64,000 nucleotides of DNA from Agapetus fuscipes (GCA_951799405.1 OX637350.1:3395852-3459851); one strand, 5' to 3'. Counted from the first letter of the stretch, positions 33,024 through 42,148 are shown. Numbers and translations are program-made. The notes: generated by a model not told the origin, from the letters alone.

Positions 33024-33668
33024 GGTTCTCGAAACATTCAGAACTGAAACATGTGAGATTTTGCCAGAATATTCAAGCGAACACTAGTACCCAAACACCT
33101 ACATCTAGAGACACTCACACAAGTAAAAAACACACATCCACAAAATCACACATTCGTAGACATAAGAACGGTTCTTGAATCATTGCGAACTGGAAAATCC
33201 AAGATTTTTCCAGAATATTCGAGCAAACACTAGTAAAATTACCCAAACACCTACATCTAGAGACAAACTCACTGTAAAAACACACACAGACACACAATCA
33301 CAAGTAAAAACACACAGACACACAATCACACATTCGTAGACATAAGGACGGTTCTTGAATCATTGCGAACTGGAACATGCAAGATTTTGCCAGAATAGTC
33401 GAGCAAGCACCAGTACATTTACCCAAACACCTACATCTAGAGAAACACTCACACAAGAAAAAATTCACGGACACACAATCATAAGTAATTTCACAAAAAC
33501 ACATTCGTAGACAAAGGACGGTTCTCGAATCATTGCGAACTGGAACATGCAAGATTTTGCCAGAATAGTCGAGCAAGCACCAGTACAATTACCCAAACAC
33601 CTACATCTAGAGACACACTCACACAAGTAAAAAATACACACACACACACACACACAATCACACTTTTG
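33024..33668. repeat. Satellite, four units of about 145-180 bp
   Basis: Units start at about 33024, 33170, 33349 and 33520. Each carries ATTGCGAACTGGAACATGCA, TTTTGCCAGAATAGTCGAGC, ACCCAAACACCTACATCTAG and an AC-rich tract ending ATTCGTAGAC. Unit length varies by expansion of the CACACA/GTAAAAACACACAG tract. The cysteine-rich minus-strand frames are products of the repeat. Confidence 0.9.
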
Positions 33669-34035
33669 TAACGTAATTTTTTTAAATAATTTAACGCAGT
33701 AAAAAAATACATAAATATTGCGTTTTATTCATTGGTTGTCTATGTGTGTGTCTCATATGTAGACATGCAAGTACTTAAGGGGGCCCACAACCAGCCCATT
33801 AAGTTAATTGTCAGCAATTGGTCGGCCAGCCGTTCTCATGCGAGTGTGCCAATGCTTCGTACGCCACTTCTGAATGATATTATGGGTCGTCCCTATAAAA
33901 AATATCATAAGCAGCACCCAAAGTAGAAAACATCACATTCGCACTCAACCATAAAAAAAAACATATGGAAGCTAAAACAGCGTACCTTCTTTTACTTCTT
34001 CATTGTGTGTCTCTTCAGTGATGATTGGCTATCTG
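33669..34035. other. Unassigned spacer
   Basis: One 64-codon plus frame (33732-33926) in slightly GC-richer DNA. No domain recognised. A MITE-G-like fragment (CAACCATAAAAAAAAACATA) lies at about 33948-33990. Confidence 0.3.
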
Positions 34036-34036
34036 T

Positions 34037-34082
34037 CTATAATCTTAGTTGCAAAGATATACTGACATTTAAGGCTCATAAT
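34037..34082 (-). mobile_element. Fam-A 3'-end fragment
   Basis: TCTATAATCTTAGTTGCAAA, then GATATACTGACATTTAAGG. Only about 45 bp of the 3' end remains. Confidence 0.6.
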
Positions 34083-34196
34083 AATTTCAATATGAGATGA
34101 TTGATTTAGCGAACGCTGTTTCTGTGTAAATGTTTGCAGGAAATAAAAATTGATTAGTCGCAATAGAGCTAATTTAAATAAATTGAGGGAGCTATA

Positions 34197-34440
34197 ATCT
34201 ATAATCTAAGTTGCAAGGATATATTCATTTAAAGCTCTCAGATGTATGCCCACAAACCAACAAGTGTAGTTCGCGCTTACAAATGCTGATTGTGTACTTA
34301 CAAATAAAATCCAAACCTCAAATGAACATAAGCCCCACAACTTTTGCCGACCTTCCCTGAAACAGGGGTGACATTGGCAAAGTGAACCATTTTTTACAGT
34401 ATGGGTGGTCAGCCTCATACCAACCTATAAGTCAAGGAAT
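34197..34440 (-). mobile_element. Fam-A SINE, full length, young subfamily
   Basis: Nearly identical to 6774-7019, with the same rare TCTCAGATGTATGCCCACAA segment. The clearest visible differences are AATGCTGATTGTGTAC for AATGCTGAATGTGTACCTAC. Confidence 0.85.
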
Positions 34441-34557
34441 ATGTATAATAAATTACATTTAAATATAAAAAAGAACAAAACCTTACAAAGAAATCTATAC
34501 AAAAAAAGTCAAAAATTTCCTATGCAAAAAATGTAGCAAATGAATACACCAACATTA

Positions 34558-34755
34558 GAAATCAACATTGCAGATTAGCCGCCACTTCTTCCTGTCCTTG
34601 CATACTTCTTTCATTTCATCCAGAGTCATAACCTTTTTCATACAAGTCCTCCTTTTATTATGACTCTGGATATCCCATTCATTCGCTATTTCAGAGATTT
34701 GATCCTTCCATACTTTTCTCGGTCTTTCTCTACCACGACATCGAGCCTGTTGCAA
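34558..34755 (-). pseudogene. LINE ORF2 C-terminus, type 1, short
   Basis: The minus strand reads GRERPRKVWKDQISEIANEW, then NKRRTCMKKVMTLDEMKEVC and KDRKKWRLIC, and then leaves the family. Both ends are truncated relative to the copy at 31735-32160. Confidence 0.8.
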
Positions 34756-34787
34756 TAAAACGTTAACATTTTATTTTTATATGATCG

Positions 34788-35010
34788 TATTCTTTGACTT
34801 ACATGTTGGTGTGAGGCTGACCACACACACTGTAAAAAATTATTCACTTTGCCAATGCCAAAACCATATTCCTGTTTTAATTAACACAATTGTTGTACTC
34901 AATGGTTCACTTTGCCAATGTCACCCCCGTTTCAGGGAAGGACGGCAAGAGTTGCAGGGTGTATGCCCATTTGAGATTTGAGATAATTTATCTTTGCCAC
35001 TCAGATTATA
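34788..35010 (+). mobile_element. Fam-A SINE with internal duplication
   Basis: TTCTTTGACTTACATGTTGG, then the CACTTTGCCAATG block occurs twice (34847 and 34907), separated by about 60 bp of unrelated sequence. It ends in a diverged CAGATTATAGAAAAGG. Confidence 0.7.
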
Positions 35011-35121
35011 GAAAAGGAAAGCCTAAAGGCGAACAGGGAATATTTTTTCGGGATATAAACTAACGGGAACAGTTCACAAAGGAATTTGCATGCAATGCCG
35101 ATAAGATGGCAAAAAAAAACT

Positions 35122-35317
35122 AATGCTTTGCCAATGTCACCCCTGTTTCAGGGAAGGTCGGCAGGAATGGCAGGGTGTATGTCGATTTGAGATTTGGTTT
35201 TTATGTTGTAGGTTCACATGCGGCATGTGCAAGCGCGAACTTGTGCGTATCTGCTTGTGAGAATGCATATAAGGTGAATCGCCAATGTTACATATCTTTG
35301 CAACTTAGATTAGTTTA
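35122..35317 (+). mobile_element. Fam-A SINE, 5'-truncated
   Basis: CTTTGCCAATGTCACCCCTG through ATCTTTGCAACTTAGATTAG. Subfamily with TGCAAGCGCGAACTTGTGCG. Confidence 0.8.
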
Positions 35318-36105
35318 GAATGAATTACAAAAAGGACAAAAAAAATCATGCACAAATCAACGAGAAACTGTTTTCTTTATACAGTTGAAAAATACTAAGA
35401 AATCAGGATGTAAGTGTGTGAAAAATGATTAACATCTTGGCAGTATTTCGTAATTAATAATCGTCTAGGGAAATTAAGAGCTCTTTCCAATAAAACAAAT
35501 GGAATTTTTTCTTCACTTGCTGCAGTACAGAGTCTTTTATCATTCATTTTATTCCCATGACTCTACAAGCAGGATTCACAGAGTGCACTTTTTGTTATAA
35601 ACAAAATAACGGACGGAGAGAAGTAAAAAATGTATTAATAAGAAGACTAAGGCAAAAAAAAAACTGGCGAGAAAATGAATGTGAAGCTACAAGTATAAAT
35701 CTTTACGTTCAAACTCAACCATAAAAAAATATATAGAGACTAAAACAGTACATCTGGTTAGCGTTTTAGTTTCCATAGATTTTTGGTTACACGCTATCTC
35801 ACACTTTTGTACTTGGGGCACTAAAGTCTCACACTAGAAGGATCCCACATAAAACTATACGAGACAGTTCATTTTTCTCTATTCGCTCCATAACGGATGC
35901 GGTAGCTAAAAAGAGACGACAATAACCATGATACATGAGAACTGAGAATATGGGCTTTAGGTGCAATGACACATCGAAGTGTAATTTATTTTCAATCTAA
36001 GTTGCATATTTTAAACCGCAGCTTTTTGCTGATTTATTCATGAAGGGACCGTTTTGGAATTTTGAGCCATTTAAACCAACCGTTTTGTTAGAAAGGGGAT
36101 GGGGG
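35318..36105. other. Unassigned region with a MITE-G subfamily 2 piece
   Basis: 35700-35800 carries ACTAAAACAGTACATCTGGT, TAGCGTTTTAGTTTCCATAG and a GTTACACGCTAT end. Otherwise no gene or repeat is recognised. Confidence 0.4.
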
Positions 36106-36107
36106 CT

Positions 36108-36306
36108 AGGGTCCAATTTCCACCAAGGGTATCAGAAGTGACATTCCGTTTGACACCGTTGTTTATTTCAAAGCCAAAATAAAATTGCGGCAAGGTTTAA
36201 ACAGCCTTCACATAATATGAAGCAACCCCCTTGAGAGCTGGAAACCAAAGGAACAAGTAAAGTAGTTGGCGTAAGGCTGCAAGTGTGTCCTATTCCCACA
36301 AATAAC
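36108..36306 (+). mobile_element. Fam-B SINE body
   Basis: AGGGTATCAGAAGTGACATT, GTTTATTTCAAAGCCAAAAT, GCGGCAAGGTTTAAACAGCC, TAGTTGGCGTAAGGCTG. The tRNA-like head is eroded. Confidence 0.7.
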
Positions 36307-36329
36307 TCTTATTTTAGTATTATTAACTT

Positions 36330-36465
36330 AGATGGCTAGACGACGTTAAAGGAACTGCAGGCAGAGGATGCCTGAACACAGCAGCCGATAGACAAACATG
36401 GAGAAGTTCGGAGGAGGCCTACGTCCAGGAGTGAACTGAGAAAGGCTGAGGAAGAAGAATTAGCA
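36330..36465 (+). pseudogene. LINE ORF2 C-terminus, type 3
   Basis: Plus-strand frame WLDDVKGTAGRGCLN, then NTAADRQTWRSSEEAYVQE and a stop. The pattern WLDDV...AADRxxWRSxxEAYVQ is a familiar end of non-LTR retrotransposon reverse transcriptases in insects. A purine-rich GAGGAAGAAGAA tail follows. Only the last 35 codons or so remain. Distinct from LINE types 1 and 2. Confidence 0.75.
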
Positions 36466-36469
36466 TATT

Positions 36470-36590
36470 CGTAGGTTTACATGCGGCATTTGCAAGCGCG
36501 AACTTGTACGTATCTGCTTGTGGAAATGCATATGAATCTCCAATGTAACATACGAGTATTTTTGCAACTTACATAGATTAGATTAGATGA
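36470..36590 (+). mobile_element. Fam-A SINE, 5'-truncated
   Basis: GTAGGTTTACATGCGGCATT, TGCAAGCGCGAACTTGTACG, then an AGATTAGATTAGATGA tail. It follows the LINE tail directly. Confidence 0.75.
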
Positions 36591-36936
36591 GAGCTGAAAG
36601 CTGCAGTACAATTTTAAAATTGTTTCAGCTATCTGAAAATGAGTTATTTCAAAGCAGTGTTTTTTTTGTTGTAACGTAGGTCGTAGACGATACAGCCTCC
36701 ACAAAATGATTAGTATAATTTCTGAATAAAATGCATTTCCTTTAATTTGATTGTTGCGCAAATATTCAGTGCAACGTAGAACCTAGAACCTAGAAGAAAG
36801 AATACCAAAAGAAGGACGATATTCCGCCAGACGAGCGACGAGGAGTTCATCGCTCTGGGACAAGACACTTTATTCCTGAAGCGCGAGGATTCGATGGGAA
36901 AACATTTTCTCTGCAGAGCTTTTTACGGATTCCATG
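36591..36936. other. Unassigned spacer
   Basis: No gene. 36780-36910 is less AT-rich, with no recognisable frame. Confidence 0.3.
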
Positions 36937-37032
36937 GTAGAACGACACATGATATAACGACACATGACATAACATATGACAGAGCATCACAATGACAGTA
37001 CATCACATGACAAAGCATCACTTTGACAAAAC
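36937..37032. mobile_element. Single arm of a fold-back element
   Basis: TAGAACGACACATGATATAA, then GACAGTACATCACATGACAA subunits, as in the arms at 22397 and 54300. No second arm was found nearby. Confidence 0.6.
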
Positions 37033-37061
37033 ATTAACTCCCTTTGATTGCGGAAATCAAA

Positions 37062-37125
37062 AATGTGTGTAATATAGAACGGCACTTCTAGTAAGTGATT
37101 AAGTTTCCACAGATTTCACGACTCA
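37062..37125 (+). mobile_element. MITE-G fragment
   Basis: GAACGGCACTTCTAGTAAGT and GATTAAGTTTCCACAGATTT match the core of the family. Confidence 0.5.
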
Positions 37126-37167
37126 TTCCTTTGCCAGACTGCCTGCTTATGGAATGAGTTACCGGTA

Positions 37168-37169
<2 letters not shown>

Positions 37170-37203
<34 letters not shown>

Positions 37204-37509
37204 AATCCTGTGCGGGAGACTCCCTAGATTCTAAAGACTCTAGGGGTATATGACACTTGTTGTAGTGCCGCAGAGGTGTACGAGCTTGGTCGTCGCTACA
37301 AAGCGCCAATACTCAAGCAAGACCCAGTTGCTGTAAGGCTGGATGGACCTTTTGGTGACCGGTCATTGGTAAAGGTTTATGAATTTTTCAACCCAGCGAA
37401 GAGCACATTCGAAATATTAATGGTATATTTTTGTGCTCCGCCGGGATCTGAATCCACAACCTTCCATTTATGAGTCCGAAGTGTTGCCCCTACGGACTAC
37501 GGACCGGTC
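37170..37509 (-). mobile_element. Fam-D SINE, full length, poly(A)
   Basis: Minus-strand element ending in a run of about 30 T on the plus strand (37170-37199). The tRNA-like head (37400-37509) has B-box-like GGATTCAGATCCCGGCG. The body has CCAGCCTTACAGCAACTGGG and TTGGCGCTTTGTAGCGACGA. The last 90 bp (CCCTAGAGTCTTTAGAATC, a stem-loop) is the Fam-E tail. Confidence 0.85.
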
Positions 37510-37529
37510 CAATCGTATCTGTGTTTATT

Positions 37530-37802
37530 ATATTATACTGTGTGTATTCGTATCCGTATCTGTGTTTCCACCCCAATTTAACCTTGCCCTTTACAAATCC
37601 AATATCATTCGCCATTTCCTTTCAGTGTCTCAAAACAAAGGCACCGCCACGCAACACACACCACAGCAATGCGCAGCTAACGGCGCTGCCACTTGATCAG
37701 GACATCAACTGCCACATCACCAACACCTCTGCGGTACTACAAGTGTCATAGACACCTAGTCTCTTGAATCTAGAAGGTCTCCGTCACAGGGTTCCTTAAA
37801 AA
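37530..37802 (+). mobile_element. Fam-E retroelement 3' end
   Basis: Plus-strand counterpart of 255-482. Encodes FLSVSQNK in one frame and ends with CTCTGCGGTACTACAAGTGT and GGTTCCTTAAAAAAG. Lies head to head with the Fam-D SINE at 37170-37509, which shares its final 90 bp. Confidence 0.6.
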
Positions 37803-38054
37803 AGGGTTTCTCTGTCACTTCGCTTATTTGCTGCAACGATGTTTTATCTCATAAAATGTAATTTAAGTTTCAATTGGTTGTAACTGCTCAGTTTTTAAAC
37901 ATTTTACAGTACAATATTCTGAGAATTTACTCTTCATCTAATTTAGTTATATTATATCCTACAACATCCTTACTTAATAAACTTTCTTTAAAAAATACTG
38001 TTTTAATAAGAGCAACATTATTAGCGGCCGTCCCTTATAATAGATAGCCTCCCA
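37803..38054. other. AT-rich spacer
   Basis: No gene or repeat recognised. Confidence 0.3.
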
Positions 38055-38143
38055 ATAGGTTCAACTCGCCACATGCGACCCCTTCGGGGATAACGCGGCA
38101 AGAAGTTACACTATATGTGTAGCTTAGTTGCGTTGCGTTGCGT
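38055..38143 (+). mobile_element. Fam-B SINE 3' end with TTGCG repeats
   Basis: CATGCGACCCCTTCGGGGAT, GCGGCAAGAAGTTACACTAT, CTTAGTTGCG, then tandem TTGCG units. Shows that Fam-B ends in a short tandem repeat rather than poly(A). Confidence 0.8.
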
Positions 38144-38421
38144 TGTCCATAAATTACGTCATCGATTTTGGCCGATTTTCGACCCCCCCCTCCCTTACAA
38201 TCATCCTATAGTCATTATCTAATGACCCCTTCCTCCCCCTCTTGCTGTAATAATGGATGAGCTTAATAATTAATAATGTTATAGGTATTACTTACATATA
38301 TTTTGTAGAAATTGGTATTTACAAGAACGACGTCACTTTTGGTACTCGTACATCATTTGCCATCATCCGCAGACCAGACTCTCCCCCCCTTAATGCGAAT
38401 GACGTATATATGGACAGCTCC
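38144..38421. mobile_element. MITE-C element
   Basis: TCCATAAATTACGTCATCGA at the left and GACGTATATATGGACAG at the right are inverted ends, with C-runs next to each. Matches 51486-51772 and 57206-57500 throughout. The left terminus is lost at the Fam-B junction. Confidence 0.85.
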
Positions 38422-38777
38422 TTAGTCAAAATCGCCCCTTTATCGAGATAAAACGTTGTTGCATTAAATGAACGATGTGATGTTATGTCACTGTGCCGTT
38501 CTACTATCATCCTCTTTATGTGCACATCTTTTGCGGCCATTGTATGGGACCGGGGTTGCCGCAGTGCTTTTTTAAAACCCCCACTTTTTTGTTGTACCGC
38601 GGGTAATCTGGCTCTAAATAAATATAATACAGGCTAAGCATCATCTACATAAAAAATTACCCCCAGTTTTGGAGAACTCGGAAGTTTTTATACAAGGGAT
38701 AAAATAAAGTATGAAATGGTTTAACTTTGATGAGATTTAAAAAGTTTGATTTATGAAGTTATAAGTTTTGTAAGATG
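38422..38777. other. Unassigned spacer
   Basis: No gene or repeat recognised. Confidence 0.3.
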
Positions 38778-39030
38778 GTCCTTGACTTATAGGTTGGTAT
38801 GAGGCTGGCCACTAATACTGTAAAAAATGGTTCACTTTGCTAATGTCACCGCCGTTTCAGGGAAGTTCGGCATAAGTTGCAGGGCTTATGTTCATTTGAT
38901 ATTTGGATTTTAATTTGTAAGCACACGTGCAGTATTTTGTAAGCGCGAACTTACACGTGTTTGTTTGTGGGCATGCATTTAATATGAATCTTAAATGTTA
39001 ATATATCTTTGCAGCTTTGATTATAGAAAA
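38778..39030 (+). mobile_element. Fam-A SINE, full length
   Basis: CCTTGACTTATAGGTTGGTA through ATCTTTGCAGCTTTGATTAT. Carries the TGTAAGCGCGAACTTACA stem-loop. Confidence 0.85.
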
Positions 39031-39062
39031 GGAAAGAGTAGAGGCGAACAGGGAATATATAA

Positions 39063-39388
39063 AAGTCCGGTCGATAGCTCAGTTGGTAGAGTGCTTGCAT
39101 TCCATGCCGTGAGCTCGGGTTCGAATCCCACCTAAGGGTGTCAGAAATGATTTCCCGTTTCGATGTTTATTTCAAATTCCAAAATAAAATACCGGCAAGT
39201 TTTACTCAGCCTTCACAAGAAATGAGAACAAGCTCTCTCGGAAGCTGGGAAACCTCCACTTCAACTGAAGTGGATAGCGTAAGGCCGGCTCCCTTACCTG
39301 TAAAAATAAAAAACTTTCAACTCGACACATGCGACCCCTTCGGGAATAACGCGGCAAGAAGTTACACCATATGTGTATCTTAGTTGCG
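39063..39388 (+). mobile_element. Fam-B SINE, full length, reference copy
   Basis: Head GTCCGGTCGATAGCTCAGTT with A box, then CATTCCATGCCGTGAGCTCG and B box GGTTCGAATCCC; body GTCAGAAATGATTTCCCGTT and GTAAGGCCGGCTCCCTTACC; tail CTTCGGGAATAACGCGGC and CTTAGTTGCG. Pol III promoter boxes are intact by eye. Flanks match the uninterrupted locus at 35005-35125. Confidence 0.92.
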
Positions 39389-39521
39389 GGAACAACTCAC
39401 AAAGGAAATTGCATGCCGAAGTGATGGCAAAAAAAAACAATGCTTCATGAAAGAATTGCAGAATATCGATTGCAAGTCGTGGAAGAGCGTGCATACTCAT
39501 AATTCAATGTAATAAATAACC

Positions 39522-39742
39522 TTGAGAGCGGGTAACGCGTGGACGCAAAAAATCAAAACCATATCAGGCCGGCCGCATAGTTCAGTGGGCGTCAAAATTC
39601 AAAGCAAATTCAGAACCATCGCAAATGCCGGCGTCTACGTCACAGCGCATCACGTCTTCGGGAGAGTTCGGCCGATGTCGGGCCTCGTGCTCGGAGGAGA
39701 CAAAGAAACCGCCAAACCTTCGGGAAATTCTCGGATACTTTT
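39522..39742. other. GC-rich block with an open frame, unassigned
   Basis: A plus frame of 114 codons opens at 39522 and runs into MITE-4. The first 70 codons lie in distinctly GC-rich DNA (GCCGGCGTCTACGTCACAGC). No domain recognised and no second copy seen. It could be a captured exon or an unknown repeat. Confidence 0.3.
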
Positions 39743-39867
39743 CGTTACCTCAGTGCTCGTTTGTCTCATGCCCATCAGGGTAATTTCATATGAACAATGT
39801 TTGTATGTGTACTGGATCAATGTGTCTTATGTATGCTGGAAATTTATTGTGAAAATACTAAAATAAC

Positions 39868-40078
39868 TCGTCAGTGTTATGGTCGAGGAGTCAAGTCGCT
39901 GTTCTTGACTAGCGTATTTGGAACAGAATTACGTTGGTTCGCATCACGTCTGGCCGATTTGACTATAACTTCGACCCTGGTTCAACAGATACCATTGCAT
40001 GCACACAAGCTTCTGCTTTCGTATGAAGACAACTGGCCAAATAGGTTAGTGAATTGCATTCCTCTTCACAAATAAATT
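39868..40078 (+). mobile_element. Fam-C SINE nested in MITE-4
   Basis: Head GTCAGTGTTATGGTCGAGGA with A-box-like segment, TTGACTAGCGTATTTGGAAC, GTTGGTTCGCATC (B-box region), body ACTATAACTTCGACCCTGGT, end GAATTGCATTCCTCTTCACA. Leu/Ser-tRNA-like spacing. Confidence 0.7.
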
Positions 40079-40107
40079 TAAAAAAACATGTTTTTTTCTT
40101 ACCTCAG

Positions 40108-40509
40108 TACCCTTAGTACTAAATCTAAATCTAAGCTGCAAAGATATTTATCATTTGAGATTCATATCAAATGCATTCCCACAAGCAGATATGCATAATT
40201 TCGCGCTTACACATGCCGCATGTGGACCTACAATATAAAAAAAACCCAAACTCTAATGAACATAAGCCCTGCAACTACGAGTTGCAAAACTTGAGTAAAG
40301 TAAAGCTTACGGAAAGTATTGAAGAGTGTTTTTCCCCAAAATCTGCGGTTTTTGTTTCAAGTTACACTTTATGGTGTTAGCAAAAGAGTTACAGTGATAA
40401 AGAAAATCTAGTTCAAACGAACCAAAACGGCAGATTTTAGGGAAAACCACTCTTTCATACTTTCCGTAAACTTTACTTTACTCAAGTTTTGCAACTCGTA
40501 CTCAGGGTA
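40108..40509. mobile_element. TACCC inverted-repeat element, split by Fam-A
   Basis: Terminal inverted repeats of about 75-85 bp: left TACCCTTAGTAC (40108-40119) plus TACGAGTTGCAAAACTTGAG (40276 on); right CTCAAGTTTTGCAACTCGTA and CTCAGGGTA (to 40509). Flanked by CAG on both sides (40105-40107, 40510-40512). About 245 bp without the nested SINE. Confidence 0.75.
40120..40275 (-). mobile_element. Fam-A SINE, 5'-truncated, innermost of the nest
   Basis: TAAATCTAAATCTAAGCTGC through GAACATAAGCCCTGCAAC. Interrupts the left terminal repeat of the TACCC element, with TAC on either side. Confidence 0.8.
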
Positions 40510-40604
40510 CAGATTGTGTAGAATGTGACTTAAGCCTATTTCATGGAAAGGTCATCTTTGAATCAAATGGTGGATAAGCCAAACAAGCACCGGGGGGACG
40601 TTTT

Positions 40605-41237
40605 GGCGAGCGTCTCGACGGTGTTTTTGCTATTTTAGTTGGATGCTACAAATAGGCGTTCCATGTTAAGAATGGAGACATCGAGCCGAGTTCGATCCGA
40701 GGAACAAATTGGCTCTGCACAAACGGATGGAACTAGAAAATATACATTTTATATCCGTTTTAACTTACTAACGAAAATAGTCATTACTAAGAAAGAGAAC
40801 AAAGAACTTCACTGCGTCATGCAGTTGTATACCAAAAAAAAAACTTTGATGAAAGTGAGAAATATTTCCAGAATGTTGGCTGCATTGATATTCATTCCTG
40901 CGGGAACATTGTGCGCACGCGTTATAAATCTTTTGATAGGTAATTTTGTCAATTTTGAAACTTTTAAAACGGAAAAGGCATTATTTTAAGACATTATGGC
41001 ATGTCGAAAACCATAATGGAAAAGCAAGAAAATACAGGATTTCACATGTACGAACATGATTTTTAAATTGTTGTTTTGACAGGACTGGGGACAACTGTGT
41101 TCCAAAGTATGTATCAATGCCGTACCTACGCTATTTTCTACTCCTCTATATTATAACTCAATGGATGAAAGACTTTCGACTACAAAAAAAGACAGAAAAA
41201 ACAAAAATGGATATTTGTTTCTATAGGGGTCATTAAT
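40605..41237. other. Unassigned region with a 116-codon frame
   Basis: A plus frame at 40639-40989 has no domain I recognise. 40790-40935 (TACTAAGAAAGAGAACAAAG, CGTTATAAATC) matches in reverse part of 20285-20430, so this is a dispersed repeat rather than a gene. Confidence 0.45.
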
Positions 41238-41514
41238 GCATCTATAATCTATGTTTCAAAGATTTATAAGCATTTTAAATTCATATTAAACGCATGCCCA
41301 CAAACAGGGACGTGTTGCAAATTAAAATCCAAACCTCAAATGAACATAAACTCTGAAACGGGTGAACGTGTAAGTTGGCGCTTACAAATTCGCATGTGTA
41401 CTTGCAAATTAAAATCCAAACCTCAAAACCCTGAAACGGGTGACGTTGGAAAAGTAAAACACTTTTTACAGGATGGGTGGTCAGCCTCATACCAACCTAT
41501 AAGACAAGGAATAA
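41238..41514 (-). mobile_element. Fam-A SINE with internal tandem duplication
   Basis: AATTAAAATCCAAACCTCAA and CTGAAACGGGTGA each occur twice, so an 80-100 bp central segment is duplicated. The 5' end reads ACCAACCTATAAGACAAGG. Confidence 0.75.
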
Positions 41515-42148
41515 TAGATATGAATAAATAAGAACCAATCTGGTCGCTAGTGTGACTAAAGATACTATTGGTGAACAAGCGATACAAAGTTATTTATAAG
41601 GCGCGCATGATTTTTTTCTGAATGCGAATTTCAACAAAATGAGTCAAAACGCCATCCATTGCTCGTGTTTATTTGATTTTTTTCTTCTCATACAGCGGGC
41701 GTGTGATATTTTTAACTCCCACGACCTACCCCGCCTTGCATCTGCCGTGCATGTGGCATTTTGTGACTCCCCCATAAAGTGAATGCAACTTATTTTAAAA
41801 CGAAACATTCGGCTTTGAAAAAACCTCGTGTAATGAAAGGATTTAAATAGGAAAATAAAGAATATAGGAAATCGAACTTGAGAAAAAAGGGGATTGCTTG
41901 TTTTTCTTCAGAGCCAAGAAGGGTAATATCATATGACATACTGATTGTTAAGGGCTAGTTACATAGAAGTGTGACGTTTGCCCGCGGAGGAAAATCCCAT
42001 ATGGAACATTCATGTCGACAGCGTTTCGATTAAATTCGAACTCATCTAGTCTTGAGAATCGGCTACCGCAAATTCACGGTCCAAATCGATAACTATGATG
42101 AAGCTTTAGTCTTGTAAACGATTCATTCGCTAAATATAAAAAAATGAA
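41515..42148. other. AT-rich spacer
   Basis: No gene or repeat recognised. Confidence 0.3.

Larger units (their letters stand above)
39743..40600 (+). mobile_element. MITE-4 element hosting three insertions
   Basis: Left end CGTTACCTCAGTGCTCG at 39743 and right end AGCACCGGGGGGACG at 40600, flanked by TTTT on both sides (39739-39742 and 40601-40604). MITE-4 sequence is present in pieces: about 39743-39867, about 40090-40107 and 40510-40600. Fam-C lies between the first two pieces; the TACCC element, itself split by Fam-A, lies between the last two. Confidence 0.8.

Noticed and set aside
33024..33668. CRISPR-like array of repeated units
   Set aside because: Units are long, unequal and similar along their whole length, with no constant repeat plus unique spacer pattern. 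The DNA is eukaryotic.
33115..33712. Cysteine-rich minus-strand frames that could look like small secreted peptides
   Set aside because: They arise from the AC-rich satellite and recur in each unit with shifted frames. No signal peptide with a stable cysteine pattern is conserved.
39064..39140. Possible functional tRNA gene (GATAGCTCAGTTGG ... GGTTCGAATCCC)
   Set aside because: It is the head of the multi-copy Fam-B SINE, the acceptor stem does not close, and a common SINE body follows.
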